The notes under the pieces are model-generated. The model did not search any database, was not told the origin of the DNA, and saw only the letters and a list, made by a program, of their open reading frames with translations. From contig CAJYLQ010000005.1 of assembly GCA_913775975.1 (NCBI GenBank), positions 62,001 to 126,000 on the forward strand: 64,000 nucleotides of DNA, read 5' to 3'. Made by a program: the position numbers and the translations under genes. This document shows, piece after piece, positions 8,798 to 18,337 of this stretch; position 1 is the stretch's first letter, and each line of letters begins with the position of its first letter. Source of the DNA: an uncultured Sphingomonas sp. Lineage in GTDB: Bacteria; Pseudomonadota; Alphaproteobacteria; Sphingomonadales; Sphingomonadaceae.

Positions 8798-9322
8798 ATG
8801 GCCGATAACGACACGCCGACCCCCGATACGCCGAAGGCGCCCCGCCGCCGCTCGACGACACCGGCCAAGGCGGCCGCCGCCAAGCGCCCGGCCCGCGCGC
8901 GCAAGCCGCAGGCGGAAGGCGATGCCGCCGTTCCCGTAGCGGCCGCCGCTCCGCCCGCCGCGAAGAAGCCGGCGGCAAAGGCCCCGCCCAAGCCGCGCGC
9001 GACGAAGCGGGGCGCGGCCAAGTCACCGCCGAAATCGCCCGCCCGCGCCGCCGCGGCGCGCACCCGGTCGGCCGCGAAGGCGGCGACGGACAAGGTCGGT
9101 GGCCCCTGGGGCGCGGCGGCGATCGCCGGCGGCCTCGCGGCGGCCGGGGCCGCGGCGGCGGCGCTGCTGTCACTGCGCAGCTCGACCGCGAAGCCGACCG
9201 ATCCGGCCAAGCCGAAGGGCGCGGTGAAGGACACGAAGGCCGCCGCGCACCAGCCGGACGGTCAGGACGCCTCCGCCTCGTTTGAGGCGAAGATCGCGGA
9301 CGAGAATACGATTCCGGGTTGA
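8798..9322 (+). CDS. Lys/Ala/Pro-rich histone-H1-like protein with a membrane segment
   Basis: 174 residues. About residues 10-95 are almost entirely Lys, Arg, Ala and Pro with repeated AKKPAAK/RAAAKS-type blocks, like the tails of AlgP, PhaF or histone H1. About residues 104-127 form a hydrophobic Ala/Gly/Leu helix, and the C-terminus is acidic and polar. A basic tail plus membrane helix could tie DNA or polyphosphate to the membrane, but no function is proven. The composition could also be low-complexity drift. The start at 8798 follows a purine-rich GAGGA stretch. Confidence 0.7.
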   Translation: MADNDTPTPDTPKAPRRRSTTPAKAAAAKRPARARKPQAEGDAAVPVAAAAPPAAKKPAAKAPPKPRATKRGAAKSPPKSPARAAAARTRSAAKAATDKVGGPWGAAAIAGGLAAAGAAAAALLSLRSSTAKPTDPAKPKGAVKDTKAAAHQPDGQDASASFEAKIADENTIPG

Positions 9323-9334
9323 GGTAAAAGCGCA

Positions 9335-9354
9335 GGCGGGCCCCCTCGCCCGCC
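9335..9354. terminator. Hairpin between convergent genes
   Basis: GGCGGGC at 9335-9341 pairs with GCCCGCC at 9348-9354 in the 40-base gap between the basic protein (plus) and the SIMPL gene (minus). It lacks a clear T-run, so it is a weak bidirectional terminator candidate. Confidence 0.4.
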
Positions 9355-9362
9355 CGCGCCGG

Positions 9363-10085
9363 TCAGTCGGCCAGGGCGTAATCGACCCAGACGGTGACGC
9401 GCGTGTCCTGCTCGCCGGGTACGATCGGGACGAGTGACGGCGCCTTGTTGCGATAGCCGGTGACGACGATCTCCGCGCCCTCGCCGGACTGCCGCCGCCG
9501 CTCGCTGACGCGCAGCACGCGGGCGATCCGCTTGCCGAGCGCGGCGGCATAGTCGGCCGCTTGCGCCCGCGCCTCCACCATCGCCTGACGCCGCGCGTCG
9601 CGCGTCTGGCGGGCAGGGTCGGCAAAGGTGAAGGTCGGGCCATCCACTTCGGTCGCGCCCGCCGCGACCAGCGCCGCCAAGGTCGCCGACGCACGCGCGA
9701 CGGTGGACACGCGTACCCGCAGGCGACTGGTCGCGCGATAGCCGATGATCTCGTCGGTCCGCTCGCCATCGCGCTCGCGATAGCGGGGCGCGACGTTCAG
9801 CTCCTCCGTCCGCAGGTCCGCATCGGGGATGCCGGCGCCGCGCGCCGCCTGCACCAGCCGCGTCGTCCGCTCCGCATTGGCGGAGAGCGCGGCGGGCGGG
9901 GCCAGGCCGTCGGTCGTCACCGCGACGGTGAAGGTCGCGACATCGGGCACGGCGCGGGCGACGCCCTCCGCCTCCACCTCCAGCAGCGTCTCGCCGCCGC
10001 GCAGCCCCGGCGGCTCCTGCGCCGCGGACGGCGCGGAACCCGCCGTCAGCGCCAGGGCCGCAACGATCTGTATCGTCCGCCGCAT
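9363..10085 (-). CDS. Periplasmic SIMPL (DUF541) domain protein
   Basis: 240 residues with a signal peptide ending near AQEPPGL (about residue 22), so probably periplasmic. The body has the SIMPL pattern: a VEAEGVARAVPDVATFTVAVTTDG start, LRTEELNVAPRYRER, then IIGYRATSRLRVRVSTV and a C-terminal beta-rich end. E. coli YggE of this family limits oxidative damage, but the biochemical activity is unknown. It follows the M2 peptidase gene by 16 bases on the same strand, so the two are probably co-transcribed. Confidence 0.87.
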   Translation of the reverse strand: MRRTIQIVAALALTAGSAPSAAQEPPGLRGGETLLEVEAEGVARAVPDVATFTVAVTTDGLAPPAALSANAERTTRLVQAARGAGIPDADLRTEELNVAPRYRERDGERTDEIIGYRATSRLRVRVSTVARASATLAALVAAGATEVDGPTFTFADPARQTRDARRQAMVEARAQAADYAAALGKRIARVLRVSERRRQSGEGAEIVVTGYRNKAPSLVPIVPGEQDTRVTVWVDYALAD

Positions 10086-10101
10086 CGCCCGCTCCCGTCC
10101 G

Positions 10102-11970
10102 TTACCAGCCCTGCGGCTTGCCCTTGTTCTGCTGGTCGAGCCACGCTTTCAGCGGCGCGAAATAGGCGATCAGCGACTTGCCCGACATCTCGCGGCTGCC
10201 GGTGAAGACCTGCAGCGCGTCGGGCCACGGCTTCGACTGGCCCATCGCCAGCATCGCGTCGAGCCGGCGCCCGACATCCTTGTTGCCGTAGAAGGAACAG
10301 CGGTGGAGCGGCCCCTTCCACCCCGCCTGCCGGCACGCCGCCTCGTAGAACTGGAACTGCAGGACGCGCGCCAGGAAATAGCGAGTGTAGGGAACGCCCG
10401 CCGGGACGTGATATTTGGCGCCCGGATCGAACTTCGTCTCGTCCCGCGCGACGGGCGGCTTCACGCCCTGATATTGCAGCCGCAGCGCGTCCCAGCCAGC
10501 CTGATAGCCGCTGGCCGGGATCTGGCCGGAAAAGACCTGCCAGCGCCATTTGTCGATCAGCAGGCCGAACGGCAGGAAGGCGACCTTGTCCATCGCCTGT
10601 CGCAGCAGCAGGCCGATATCCTTGGCGGGCCCGGGCACCTGCGCGGCATCGAGCAGCCCGATCTTCACCAGATAATCGGGCGTGATCGACAGCGCGATCG
10701 TATCGCCGATCGCCTCGTGGAAGCCATCGTTCGCGCCGTTCTTGTAGAGGAACGGCTGCGCCTTGTAGGCGCGCTGATAGTAGTTGTGCCCCAGTTCGTG
10801 GTGGATGGTGGTGAAATCGTCGCCGTTCACCTTCGTGCACATCTTGATCCGGATATCGTCGAAATTGTCGACGTCCCACGCCGAGGCGTGGCAGATCACC
10901 TCGCGGTCGGCGGGCTTCACGATCTGCGATCGCTGCCAGAAGGTGTCGGGCAGCGGCGCGAAGCCGAGCGAGGAATAGAAGGCCTCACCCTGCTTCACCA
11001 TGCGGACGGGATCGTAGCGCTTCGCCGCCAGCAGTTCGCCGACGTCATAGCCCAGGTCGCCCGCGCCCTGCGGCGCGACGATATCGTAGATATTGCCCCA
11101 TTCCTGCGCCCACATATTGCCCAGCAGGTCGGCGCGGATCGGGCCCGTCTTCGGCTGGACGGCATCGCCGTACTTCTCATTAAGCTTCCAGCGGACATAG
11201 GTGTGGAGCGCGAGGTAGAGCGGCTTCACCTCACCCCAGATCCGGTCGGTCAGCGCGGCGAACTGTTCGGGCGACATGTCGTAGCCCGATCGCCACATCG
11301 CGCCGGTATCGGCATAGCCCAGACCCTTCGCGCCCTCGTTCGCCAGCACGCTCATCCGCTGGTAATCGGCCCGCATCGGCGCGCCGACATGGTCGTGCCA
11401 GCTGACCCACATCTCCTGCAGCTTCGCCGGATCGCGGGTGGTGCCCATCGCCGCCTCGATATCCGAACCGTTGATCGGCTTGCCGTCGAGCGTGCCGCGC
11501 CCTTTGCCATAGGTGGACGACATGCGCGTCGTCAGCGTGGCGAGCTCGTCCGCCGCGCCGGGTCGATCGGCGGCGGGCAGCACGATGCCGCCGCGCAGCA
11601 GGTCCAGCTTGCGCTTCGTGTCGAACGACAGGCCCGTCAGCCCGGCGAAGCGCGCCGCCTGCCCGGCCAGCTTCACCTGCAATTCGGTCATCCGCGCATT
11701 GTCGGCCGCGGCCAGCGCGTCGGTGTCGTCGGTAATGTAGGTCGCGTTGACCCAGTTGATCTTGTTGTTGGGGACGGAGACGGCCGCCAGCTGCTTTTCC
11801 GCATCCGCGACAAAGGCGTCGGCCTCCGCCACGGTCGCGGCGGCGGCGGGCGCGGTGGGCGCTTGCGCTGCGGCGGCGGGCGCGGTGGGCGCTTGCGCTG
11901 CGGTGGCGGCGGGGATGGCGAGAACGGCGGCGATCGCGCCGAGCGAGGGGAGGATGCGGGTCATGGACAT
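10102..11970 (-). CDS. M2 family peptidyl-dipeptidase (bacterial ACE homologue)
   Basis: Zinc dipeptidyl carboxypeptidase related to animal angiotensin-converting enzyme; releases C-terminal dipeptides, probably in the periplasm. 622 residues with a signal peptide (about 1-25). The zinc motif HELGH has His391, Glu392 and His395, and GFHEAIGDTIALS some 25 residues on provides the third ligand Glu. An Ala/Pro-rich linker after the signal peptide contains an exact tandem duplication of 30 bases (10 residues). The start may be 11970 or the ATG at 11964. Such enzymes are frequent in sphingomonads and xanthomonads. Confidence 0.94.
   Translation of the reverse strand: MSMTRILPSLGAIAAVLAIPAATAAQAPTAPAAAAQAPTAPAAAATVAEADAFVADAEKQLAAVSVPNNKINWVNATYITDDTDALAAADNARMTELQVKLAGQAARFAGLTGLSFDTKRKLDLLRGGIVLPAADRPGAADELATLTTRMSSTYGKGRGTLDGKPINGSDIEAAMGTTRDPAKLQEMWVSWHDHVGAPMRADYQRMSVLANEGAKGLGYADTGAMWRSGYDMSPEQFAALTDRIWGEVKPLYLALHTYVRWKLNEKYGDAVQPKTGPIRADLLGNMWAQEWGNIYDIVAPQGAGDLGYDVGELLAAKRYDPVRMVKQGEAFYSSLGFAPLPDTFWQRSQIVKPADREVICHASAWDVDNFDDIRIKMCTKVNGDDFTTIHHELGHNYYQRAYKAQPFLYKNGANDGFHEAIGDTIALSITPDYLVKIGLLDAAQVPGPAKDIGLLLRQAMDKVAFLPFGLLIDKWRWQVFSGQIPASGYQAGWDALRLQYQGVKPPVARDETKFDPGAKYHVPAGVPYTRYFLARVLQFQFYEAACRQAGWKGPLHRCSFYGNKDVGRRLDAMLAMGQSKPWPDALQVFTGSREMSGKSLIAYFAPLKAWLDQQNKGKPQGW
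11841..11900. repeat. Exact 30-bp tandem duplication
   Basis: Bases 11841-11870 and 11871-11900 are identical. They encode two copies of a ten-residue Ala/Pro/Gln unit just after the signal peptide of the M2 peptidase, so copy number may vary without breaking the frame. Confidence 0.95.
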
Positions 11971-11986
11971 GCCTGTCGTCTAGGGG

Positions 11987-12754
11987 TCAAGCCGCTGCGG
12001 GCGCAAGGAAGTCAGCAATGGCGCGGCCCAGCTCGGGCTTCACCACGCTGCTCATGTGATTGCCCGGCACCTCGACATAGCGGCCGTCCGGCAGTGCGGC
12101 GGCGAGATCGGGGGCGGAGCCGTTATCGTCGTCATCGACGCCCGAGACGACCAGGACGGGCTGGCGGATCGCGCGGATGGCGTCCTCCGGCGTATCGACG
12201 AAGGTGTTGAGGACACCCAGTAGCGCGACTGGATCGCCCCCCGTCGTCTTCAGGAAGGCCGCCGCCAGCCATTCCGGGCTGCCGCGCGGATGGCCTTCGG
12301 GATCGGACAGGATGCGCGTGAAGTGATCGACGCGACGGCCGGTGTGGAGCAGCCCGTCCAGCCCCATGCCCGCGATCACCACGCGGCCCGGGGCGGCGCC
12401 CGTCGCCAGCATCCGCGCCGTCGTCCGCGCGCCCAGCGAATAGCCGCCGAGGTCGTAATCGGTCAGGCCCAGATGGGCGATCAGCGCATGGCCGTCGCGG
12501 GTTAGGGCATCGGGGGGATAGGCCGCCGGGGCATGCGGGCGATCGCTGCTGCCATGCGCGCGCAGGTCCGGCATGATGACGCGAAAGCCCCGCGCCGCGA
12601 TCGCGGCGGCATGGCCGTAGCGCAGCCAGTTGGTCCAGGCGTCGGAGAAATAGCCGTGGATCAGCACGACGGGTCGGCCCTCCCCCACCTCCCGCCAGGC
12701 GATGCGGGTGCCGTCGAAGGAGGCGAAGAACTGCGGTTCGGGAGCGGTGGTCAT
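11987..12754 (-). CDS. Alpha/beta hydrolase
   Basis: 255 residues with the alpha/beta-hydrolase fold: oxyanion segment PVVLIHGYFSDAWTNW, nucleophile elbow GYSLGART, an acid region PVLVVSGVDDDDNG and the catalytic His in VPGNHMSSV near the C-terminus. The substrate cannot be told from the sequence. I chose the ATG at 12754; an upstream in-frame start would add about 59 unconserved residues running into the hairpin region after pckA. It lies downstream of pckA, separated by a terminator-like hairpin, so is probably expressed separately. Confidence 0.88.
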   Translation of the reverse strand: MTTAPEPQFFASFDGTRIAWREVGEGRPVVLIHGYFSDAWTNWLRYGHAAAIAARGFRVIMPDLRAHGSSDRPHAPAAYPPDALTRDGHALIAHLGLTDYDLGGYSLGARTTARMLATGAAPGRVVIAGMGLDGLLHTGRRVDHFTRILSDPEGHPRGSPEWLAAAFLKTTGGDPVALLGVLNTFVDTPEDAIRAIRQPVLVVSGVDDDDNGSAPDLAAALPDGRYVEVPGNHMSSVVKPELGRAIADFLAPAAA

Positions 12755-12826
12755 GAGCGGGCTGTAGCGGGGGACTGGCGGAAGGCGAAGGGGTCGCTGC
12801 GGCGATAGTACCCCTCCCCCCGATGC

Positions 12827-12854
12827 CGTCATTCCGGCCAGGGACGGGATGACG
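12827..12854. repeat. Short REP-like hairpin
   Basis: CGTCATTCCG at the left pairs with CGGGATGACG at the right with one G-T pair. It shares its ends with the REP-like elements near 23046-23140 and lies between pckA and the hydrolase gene. Confidence 0.5.
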
Positions 12855-12891
12855 GGGGAGGCTTCGCGAACGTCGCGCAAGAACCGGAACG

Positions 12892-12920
12892 GGCGTGGCG
12901 GGCCCAGCGCCCGCCACGCC
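12892..12920 (-). terminator. Hairpin after pckA
   Basis: GGCGTGGCGGG at 12892-12902 pairs perfectly with CCCGCCACGCC at 12910-12920, immediately downstream of the pckA stop (12928). No T-run follows, so it may be a weak terminator or a 3'-end stabiliser. Confidence 0.6.
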
Positions 12921-12927
12921 AATCCGC

Positions 12928-14526
12928 TCACGCCGCGCTGGGGGCCGCCTGCCGGACGCCTTCGTCGACATGGTCGGCGAACTGCGCGAAGTTTTCCACG
13001 AACAGGTCGACCAGCTTCGCCGCCGTCGCGTCATAGGCCGCCTTGTCCGCCCAGGTGTCGCGCGGATCGAGGATCGCCGGGTCGACGCCGGGGACGGACA
13101 CGGGCACCTTGAACCCGAAATTGGGATCGGTGCGGAACTCCGCATCCTTCAGCGAGCCGTCGAGCGCGGCATTGAGCAGCGCGCGCGTCGCCTTGATCGG
13201 CATCCGCTGGCCGGTGCCGTACTTGCCGCCGGTCCAGCCGGTGTTGACCAGCCAGCAATCGACGCCGCCCTTCGCGATCCGCTCCTTCAGCAGATTGCCG
13301 TATACGGAGGGGTGACGCGGCATGAACGGCGCGCCGAAGCAGGTGGAGAAGGTCGCGTCCGGCTCGGTCACGCCGATCTCCGTCCCCGCGACGCGCGCGG
13401 TATAGCCCGACAGGAAATGGTACATCGCCTGGTCCGGCGTCAGCTTCGCGATCGGCGGCAGGATGCCATAGGCGTCCGCCGTCAGCATCACGATGTTGCG
13501 CGGCACGGCGCCCATATTCTCGGCGGACGCGTTCGGGATGAAGTCGATCGGATAGGCGCCGCGGCTGTTTTCCGCGAGGCTGTTGTCGTCGAGGTCGAGC
13601 TGGCGGGTGACGGGGTCCATCACCACGTTTTCCAGCACCGTGCCGAACCGCTTGGTCGTCGCGAAAATCTCCGGCTCCGCATCGGCGGACAGGCGGATCA
13701 TCTTGGCATAGCAGCCGCCCTCGAAATTGAAGACGGCGGTGTCGGACCAGCCATGCTCGTCATCGCCGATCAGCGTGCGGGCGGGATCGGCGGACAGCGT
13801 CGTCTTGCCCGTGCCCGACAGGCCGAAGAACACCGCGGTGTCGCCCTGCGGCCCCATATTGGCCGAACAGTGCATCGGCATGACGCCGGTTTCGGGAAGC
13901 AGGTAGTTGAGGATGCCGAACACCGACTTCTTCATCTCGCCGGCATAGGCGGTGCCGCCGATCAGGATCAGCTTTTCGGTCAGGTTGACGGCGATCACCG
14001 TCTCGCTGCGGCAGCCGTGCCGCTCGGGGTCCGCGCGGAAGGTCGGCAGGTCGATGATCGTGTAGTCTGGGACGAAGTCGCGCAGTTCCTGCTCCTCGGG
14101 CCGGACCAGCATCGTGCGGATGAACAGGTTGTGCCAGGCAAGCTCGTTGATGACGCGCACCTTCACCCGGTGCTCGGGCTGCGAACCGCCGTACAGGTCC
14201 TGCACGAACAGCGTCTCGCGTGTCTTCAGCGCGGACAGGAAATCGGCCTTCAACGCGGCGAAATGCGCCGGTTCCATCGCCTTGTTCGACTTGCCCCACC
14301 AGATGGTCTCGGCGGTTTCGGAATCGCGGACGATGAACTTGTCCTGCGCGGAGCGGCCGGTGTGGCGCCCCGTCTCCACGACCAGCGGCCCATCGGCGGA
14401 CAGCTTGCCCTCGCCGCGCGCGACCGCGGTCTCGACCAGCCGGGCGGTGACCATGTTCCAGTGGAGATCGGCGCGCGTCTCGATACCCTGTGACGGAAGA
14501 CCGAAATCCGGGATACGCTCGTTCAT
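12928..14526 (-). CDS. pckA: ATP-dependent phosphoenolpyruvate carboxykinase
   Basis: Converts oxaloacetate and ATP to phosphoenolpyruvate, the first committed step of gluconeogenesis. 532 residues. The nucleotide-binding [14 protein letters not shown] lies near residues 235-248, preceded by [10 protein letters not shown] and followed by DDEHGW, which fit the PEPCK kinase-1a and kinase-2 motifs of the ATP-using form. The N-terminal [16 protein letters not shown] is another family block. It is divergent from chvI; in alphaproteobacteria pckA is often next to the chvI-chvG-hprK cluster, and in Rhizobiales this link has regulatory meaning. Confidence 0.97.
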   Translation of the reverse strand: MNERIPDFGLPSQGIETRADLHWNMVTARLVETAVARGEGKLSADGPLVVETGRHTGRSAQDKFIVRDSETAETIWWGKSNKAMEPAHFAALKADFLSALKTRETLFVQDLYGGSQPEHRVKVRVINELAWHNLFIRTMLVRPEEQELRDFVPDYTIIDLPTFRADPERHGCRSETVIAVNLTEKLILIGGTAYAGEMKKSVFGILNYLLPETGVMPMHCSANMGPQGDTAVFFGLSGTGKTTLSADPARTLIGDDEHGWSDTAVFNFEGGCYAKMIRLSADAEPEIFATTKRFGTVLENVVMDPVTRQLDLDDNSLAENSRGAYPIDFIPNASAENMGAVPRNIVMLTADAYGILPPIAKLTPDQAMYHFLSGYTARVAGTEIGVTEPDATFSTCFGAPFMPRHPSVYGNLLKERIAKGGVDCWLVNTGWTGGKYGTGQRMPIKATRALLNAALDGSLKDAEFRTDPNFGFKVPVSVPGVDPAILDPRDTWADKAAYDATAAKLVDLFVENFAQFADHVDEGVRQAAPSAA

Positions 14527-14568
14527 AAACTCTTCCCCATCATCGTTATTCTGGTGCGGTCTGCTGCC

Positions 14569-14580
14569 GCATACGTATGC
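14569..14580. promoter_or_regulatory. 12-bp perfect palindrome in the pckA/chvI divergent promoter region
   Basis: GCATACGTATGC is an exact palindrome with a central CG, about 43-54 bases before the pckA ATG and about 123 before chvI. LacI-type operators often have a central CG, and a LacI-family regulator of pckA (PckR) is known in Sinorhizobium. The link is inference. Confidence 0.45.
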
Positions 14581-14702
14581 ACGTACGGGGGCGCCCGGCT
14601 GCGGTCAATCGCGTGCCGGTCCGCCGATGGGACAGCGCCTGGACCCTTTGGGAGCGTCGGTTGTGGTTGAGCCCGCCCGCGCTTTGAACTAGGCCGCTGC
14701 GG

Positions 14703-15407
14703 ATGACGGCCACGATCGCACTGGTCGATGACGACCGAAACATCCTGACCTCCGTCTCGATCGCCTTGCAGGCGGAGGGGTTCCTGACCCGCGTCTATTC
14801 GGATGGCGAGGCGGCGCTGAAGGCTTTGGTCGACAATCCGCCCGACCTCGCGATCTTCGACATCAAGATGCCGCGCATGGACGGGCTGGAATTGCTGCGC
14901 CGCCTGCGCGAGCGGCAGACGACGCCGGTTATCTTCCTGACCAGCAAGGATGACGAGCTGGACGAGGCGCTGGGCCTGGCGATGGGCGCCGACGACTATA
15001 TCGCCAAGCCGTTCAGCCAGCGGCTGCTGATCGCGCGCATCCGCGCCATCCTGCGCCGGGCCGAGCCGCAGGCGCCGGCGGGCGGCGCGGCCGAACAGGC
15101 GGTGCAGACGCTGGACCGCGGGCGGCTGCTGATGGACCCGGCACGCCACCGCGTGACGTGGGACGGAGAGGCGGTGACGCTGACCGTGACGGAGTTCCTG
15201 ATCCTGGAAACGCTGGCGCAGCGGCCGGGCGTGGTGAAGACGCGCAACCAGCTGATGGACGCGGCGTATCAGGACGACATCTATGTCGACGACCGCACGA
15301 TAGACAGCCACATCAAACGCGTGCGCCGCAAGTTCCGGGAAGTGGACGCGGAGTTCGACGCGATCGAAACGCTGTATGGCGCCGGCTACCGTTTTTCGGA
15401 CGAGTGA
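14703..15407 (+). CDS. chvI: ChvI-type response regulator
   Basis: OmpR-class DNA-binding regulator of the ChvG/ChvI (ExoS) envelope and acid-stress two-component system. 234 residues. Receiver domain (1-118) with Asp9, Asp10 and phospho-acceptor Asp53 in FDIKMPRMD, the conserved Lys in [10 protein letters not shown], then a winged-helix domain (about 135-232) with [33 protein letters not shown]. The near-invariant [13 protein letters not shown] end is typical of ChvI. The ATG at 14703 lacks an obvious ribosome-binding site. First gene of the chvI-chvG-hprK-rapZ-EIIA-ptsH run. Confidence 0.93.
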   Translation: MTATIALVDDDRNILTSVSIALQAEGFLTRVYSDGEAALKALVDNPPDLAIFDIKMPRMDGLELLRRLRERQTTPVIFLTSKDDELDEALGLAMGADDYIAKPFSQRLLIARIRAILRRAEPQAPAGGAAEQAVQTLDRGRLLMDPARHRVTWDGEAVTLTVTEFLILETLAQRPGVVKTRNQLMDAAYQDDIYVDDRTIDSHIKRVRRKFREVDAEFDAIETLYGAGYRFSDE

Positions 15408-16974
15408 TCCGCCCGACGAGGGGCGCGACCTCGCGCTGCGCTGGTCGGGACGGGTATCGCTGACCGTCCGCATTCTGGCGGTCAACATCATCGCGCTGCT
15501 GCTGCTGGCGGGCGGCTTCTTCTATCTCGATTCCTACCGCGTCCGCATCCTCGACAACCGGACCGGGCAGGCGGTGCGCGAGGCGCGCCTGATCGCGGAG
15601 GCGCTGACCGCCACGCCGGGCGCGCCCGCGCCGCTCCTGGCGCGGCTGGCGCGCGACACGGGCCAGCGCATCCGTCTGCTCGCCCCCGATGGTCGCATCG
15701 TCGCGGACAGCCGCGCGCTGGGCGTGCGGACGTTCGTGTTGCAGGACCCCGACCGGGAAGGGGCGGACCAGCGCATGGCGCGGTTCCTCGACGGCGCGAT
15801 CGACACGATCGTAGGCGCCGCCCGCCCGCCGCTCTATCGCGAGCGGATCGATCCGGCGGAATGGCCCGAGGTCGAACTCGCCCGGCGGCGCGGGGTGGCG
15901 GCCGGCACCGTGTGGCGCGCGCCGGACCGTACGCCCGTCATCACCGCCGCCGCGCCGCTGCCCGGCGGGACGGTGGTGCTGACCGCCGACAATGCCCGCT
16001 CGATCACGCGCACGGTGCGGATCGAGCGCTTTCGCCTGAGCGTCGTCCTGCTGGCGGTCACGGCGATCTCCGTCCTCCTTTCGCTGTTCCTGGCGCGCAC
16101 GATCGTGCGTCCGCTCCGCCGGCTGGCTCGCGCGGCGGTGCGGGTGCGGCTGGGCCGCGCGCGCGAGGTGGTTGTGCCGCGCCTGCCCTCCCGCCGCGAC
16201 GAGCTGGGAATGCTGGCGCGCGCGCTGTCGGACATGAGCCTGGCGCTGCGCGCGCGGATCGATGCGACCGAGGCCTTCGCGGCGGACGTGACGCATGAGC
16301 TGAAGAACCCGCTTGCCTCGCTGCGGTCGGCGGTCGACGGGCTGGGCCGGGTGCACGATCCCGCATTGCAGGCGCAGTTGCTTGCCATCGTGCAGGACGA
16401 CGTGCACCGGCTCGACCGGCTGATCACCGACATCTCGGACGCATCCCGCCTCGACGCGCAGCTGAGCCGCGCGGAGTTCGAGCCGGTCGATCTGGGCCGG
16501 CTGGTCGGCGCGCTCGTCGCGCAGCGCGAGGCGCGGGGGGCGGCGGACCGGCTGCAGTTCCGCATCGCGCTCGCCGGGCCCGCCCCCTTCATTGTTCTGG
16601 GTGAGGGCGCGCGGCTGGAGCGGGTGTTCGAAAACCTGCTGGACAATGCCGCCTCCTTCTCCCCCGACGGCGGCACGATCGCGATCGCGGGCGAGCGGGA
16701 GGATGACGGCGACCTGCTGATCGCCGTCGAGGACGAGGGCCCGGGCGTGCCCGAGGATGCGCGCGAGGCGATCTTCCGCCGGTTCCAGTCGATCCGGCCC
16801 GAGGGCGAGGCGTTCGGCCGGCATTCGGGGCTGGGCCTTTCCATTGCGCGGACCATCGTCGAAGGGCATGGCGGCGCCATCGGCGTGGAATCGCGGGCCG
16901 ACGGGCGTCATGGCGCGCGATTCGTCGTGCGGCTGCCCGCCGCCGCGACCGGGCCGGCCAACGGGGAACCCTGA
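15376..16974 (+). CDS. chvG: ChvG-type sensor histidine kinase
   Basis: Inner-membrane sensor kinase partner of ChvI. 532 residues: a first membrane helix at about 31-50 ([18 protein letters not shown]), a periplasmic domain with [20 protein letters not shown], a second helix at about 215-240, a HAMP region, HisKA with phospho-acceptor His307 in [13 protein letters not shown], and an ATPase domain with [20 protein letters not shown] and [18 protein letters not shown]. The only plausible start is at 15376, which overlaps chvI by 32 bases. The stop shares one base with the hprK ATG. Confidence 0.94.
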   Translation: MAPATVFRTSDPPDEGRDLALRWSGRVSLTVRILAVNIIALLLLAGGFFYLDSYRVRILDNRTGQAVREARLIAEALTATPGAPAPLLARLARDTGQRIRLLAPDGRIVADSRALGVRTFVLQDPDREGADQRMARFLDGAIDTIVGAARPPLYRERIDPAEWPEVELARRRGVAAGTVWRAPDRTPVITAAAPLPGGTVVLTADNARSITRTVRIERFRLSVVLLAVTAISVLLSLFLARTIVRPLRRLARAAVRVRLGRAREVVVPRLPSRRDELGMLARALSDMSLALRARIDATEAFAADVTHELKNPLASLRSAVDGLGRVHDPALQAQLLAIVQDDVHRLDRLITDISDASRLDAQLSRAEFEPVDLGRLVGALVAQREARGAADRLQFRIALAGPAPFIVLGEGARLERVFENLLDNAASFSPDGGTIAIAGEREDDGDLLIAVEDEGPGVPEDAREAIFRRFQSIRPEGEAFGRHSGLGLSIARTIVEGHGGAIGVESRADGRHGARFVVRLPAAATGPANGEP

Positions 16975-17396
16975 TGACCGCATCCGTCCGCATCCATGCC
17001 ACCACCGTCGCGATCGACGGGCGCGCGGTGCTGATCCAGGGCCCGTCCGGGTCCGGCAAGTCCGACCTCGCGCTGCGGCTGATCGATCGCGGCGCGCTGC
17101 TGGTCAGCGACGATTATACCGAGCTGTTCCGCCGCGGCGACACGCTGGTCGCGCGCGCACCGGCGACGATCGCGGGCCGGATCGAGGTGCGGGGGGTCGG
17201 CATCGCATCGCTGCTCGCGACGGGTGAGACGCCGGTCGCGCTGATCGTCCGCCTGGATCGCCAGCCCGATCGCCTGCCCGAGGCGCGGCGCCGCCCGCTG
17301 CTGGACGTGGAGGTGCCCGAAATGGCGCTGGACCCCTTCCCCGCCAGCGCGCCGATCAAGGTCGAACTGGCGCTGGCGCAGGAGCTGCCGGCATGA
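16974..17396 (+). CDS. hprK: HPr kinase/phosphorylase, short alphaproteobacterial form
   Basis: Phosphorylates HPr on a regulatory serine. 140 residues, which is the catalytic C-terminal domain only; Gram-positive HprK is about 310 residues. The P-loop GPSGSGKS lies at residues 23-30, and LLVSDDYTELF and RGVGIASL follow the order seen in the family, with a LDVEVPEMALDPFPASAPIKVELAL end. Overlaps chvG by one base and rapZ by four. Its target is the HPr encoded 1.3 kb downstream. Confidence 0.93.
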   Translation: MTASVRIHATTVAIDGRAVLIQGPSGSGKSDLALRLIDRGALLVSDDYTELFRRGDTLVARAPATIAGRIEVRGVGIASLLATGETPVALIVRLDRQPDRLPEARRRPLLDVEVPEMALDPFPASAPIKVELALAQELPA

Positions 17397-18337
17397 GCGA
17401 CACGCATGACGTGCTGCTCGTCACCGGCCTGTCCGGCGCGGGCAAGTCTACCGTCCTCAAGACGCTGGAGGACATGGGGTGGGAGGTGGTGGACAACCTG
17501 CCGCTGACCCTGCTCGAACGCCTGCTCGACGCGCCGTTGCCGGTCGGCGCGGACGGGCGCCGCCAGCCGCTGGCGCTGGGCATCGGATCGCGCACCCGCG
17601 ACTTCGACCCCGACCGCATCGTCGAGCGTATTCGCTTGCTCGCGGGCAAGGAGGACCTGCGGCTGGGCACGCTGTTCCTTGACTGCGCGGGCGACGAGCT
17701 GGAGCGGCGCTATGCCGAGACGCGGCGGCGCCACCCGCTGGCCGCCGACCGGCCGGCGCGCGACGGCATCGCGCGCGAACGCGAGTTGCTGGCGCCGCTG
17801 CGCGACTTCGCCAATCGGCTGCTCGATACGACCAGCATGTCCGCGCACGAGCTGGCGTTGCAGGTGCGCGCCGCCTTCTCGCCCGCATCGGGGGCGGAGC
17901 GGCCGGTCCTGTCCGTCACCTCGTTCGGCTTCGCGCGAGGACTGCCGCGCGGCGCCGACCTAGTGTTCGACATGCGGTTCCTGCGCAACCCGCACTGGGT
18001 GCCCGCGCTGAAACCCGGCACGGGACTGGATGCGGACGTCGCCGCCTACGTCGCCGCCGATCCCGCCTATGAGGGCGCGGTTTCGCGGATCGAGGACCTG
18101 CTGGCACTGTTGCTGCCGCGCTACGCCGCCGAGGGAAAGTCGTACGTATCGGTCGCGATCGGCTGTACCGGCGGGAGACACAGGTCGGTCCATGTCGCGG
18201 ATCGTATCGGCCGCTTCTTGTACGCGGCCGGTTTTTCGCCCACAGTCCGCCATCGTGATTTGATGGCCGCCCCGCAGGACTCCCTGGAAGGATCCCCGGC
18301 GGTGCGGCAGGATTTGGGTAGCGCATCCGGCTTATGA
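17393..18337 (+). CDS. rapZ: RapZ family nucleotide-binding protein
   Basis: 314 residues. P-loop GLSGAGKST at residues 12-20 followed by LEDMGWEVVDNLP, a middle ERELLAPLRDFANRLLDTT, then a C-terminal domain with FGFARGLPRGADLVFDMRFLRNPHW and GCTGGRHRSV. In E. coli RapZ guides RNase E to the GlmZ small RNA and binds glucosamine-6-phosphate; in alphaproteobacteria the gene is tied to the regulatory PTS and its role is less clear. ATGA overlaps with hprK and with the EIIA gene suggest coupled translation. Confidence 0.94.
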   Translation: MSDTHDVLLVTGLSGAGKSTVLKTLEDMGWEVVDNLPLTLLERLLDAPLPVGADGRRQPLALGIGSRTRDFDPDRIVERIRLLAGKEDLRLGTLFLDCAGDELERRYAETRRRHPLAADRPARDGIARERELLAPLRDFANRLLDTTSMSAHELALQVRAAFSPASGAERPVLSVTSFGFARGLPRGADLVFDMRFLRNPHWVPALKPGTGLDADVAAYVAADPAYEGAVSRIEDLLALLLPRYAAEGKSYVSVAIGCTGGRHRSVHVADRIGRFLYAAGFSPTVRHRDLMAAPQDSLEGSPAVRQDLGSASGL

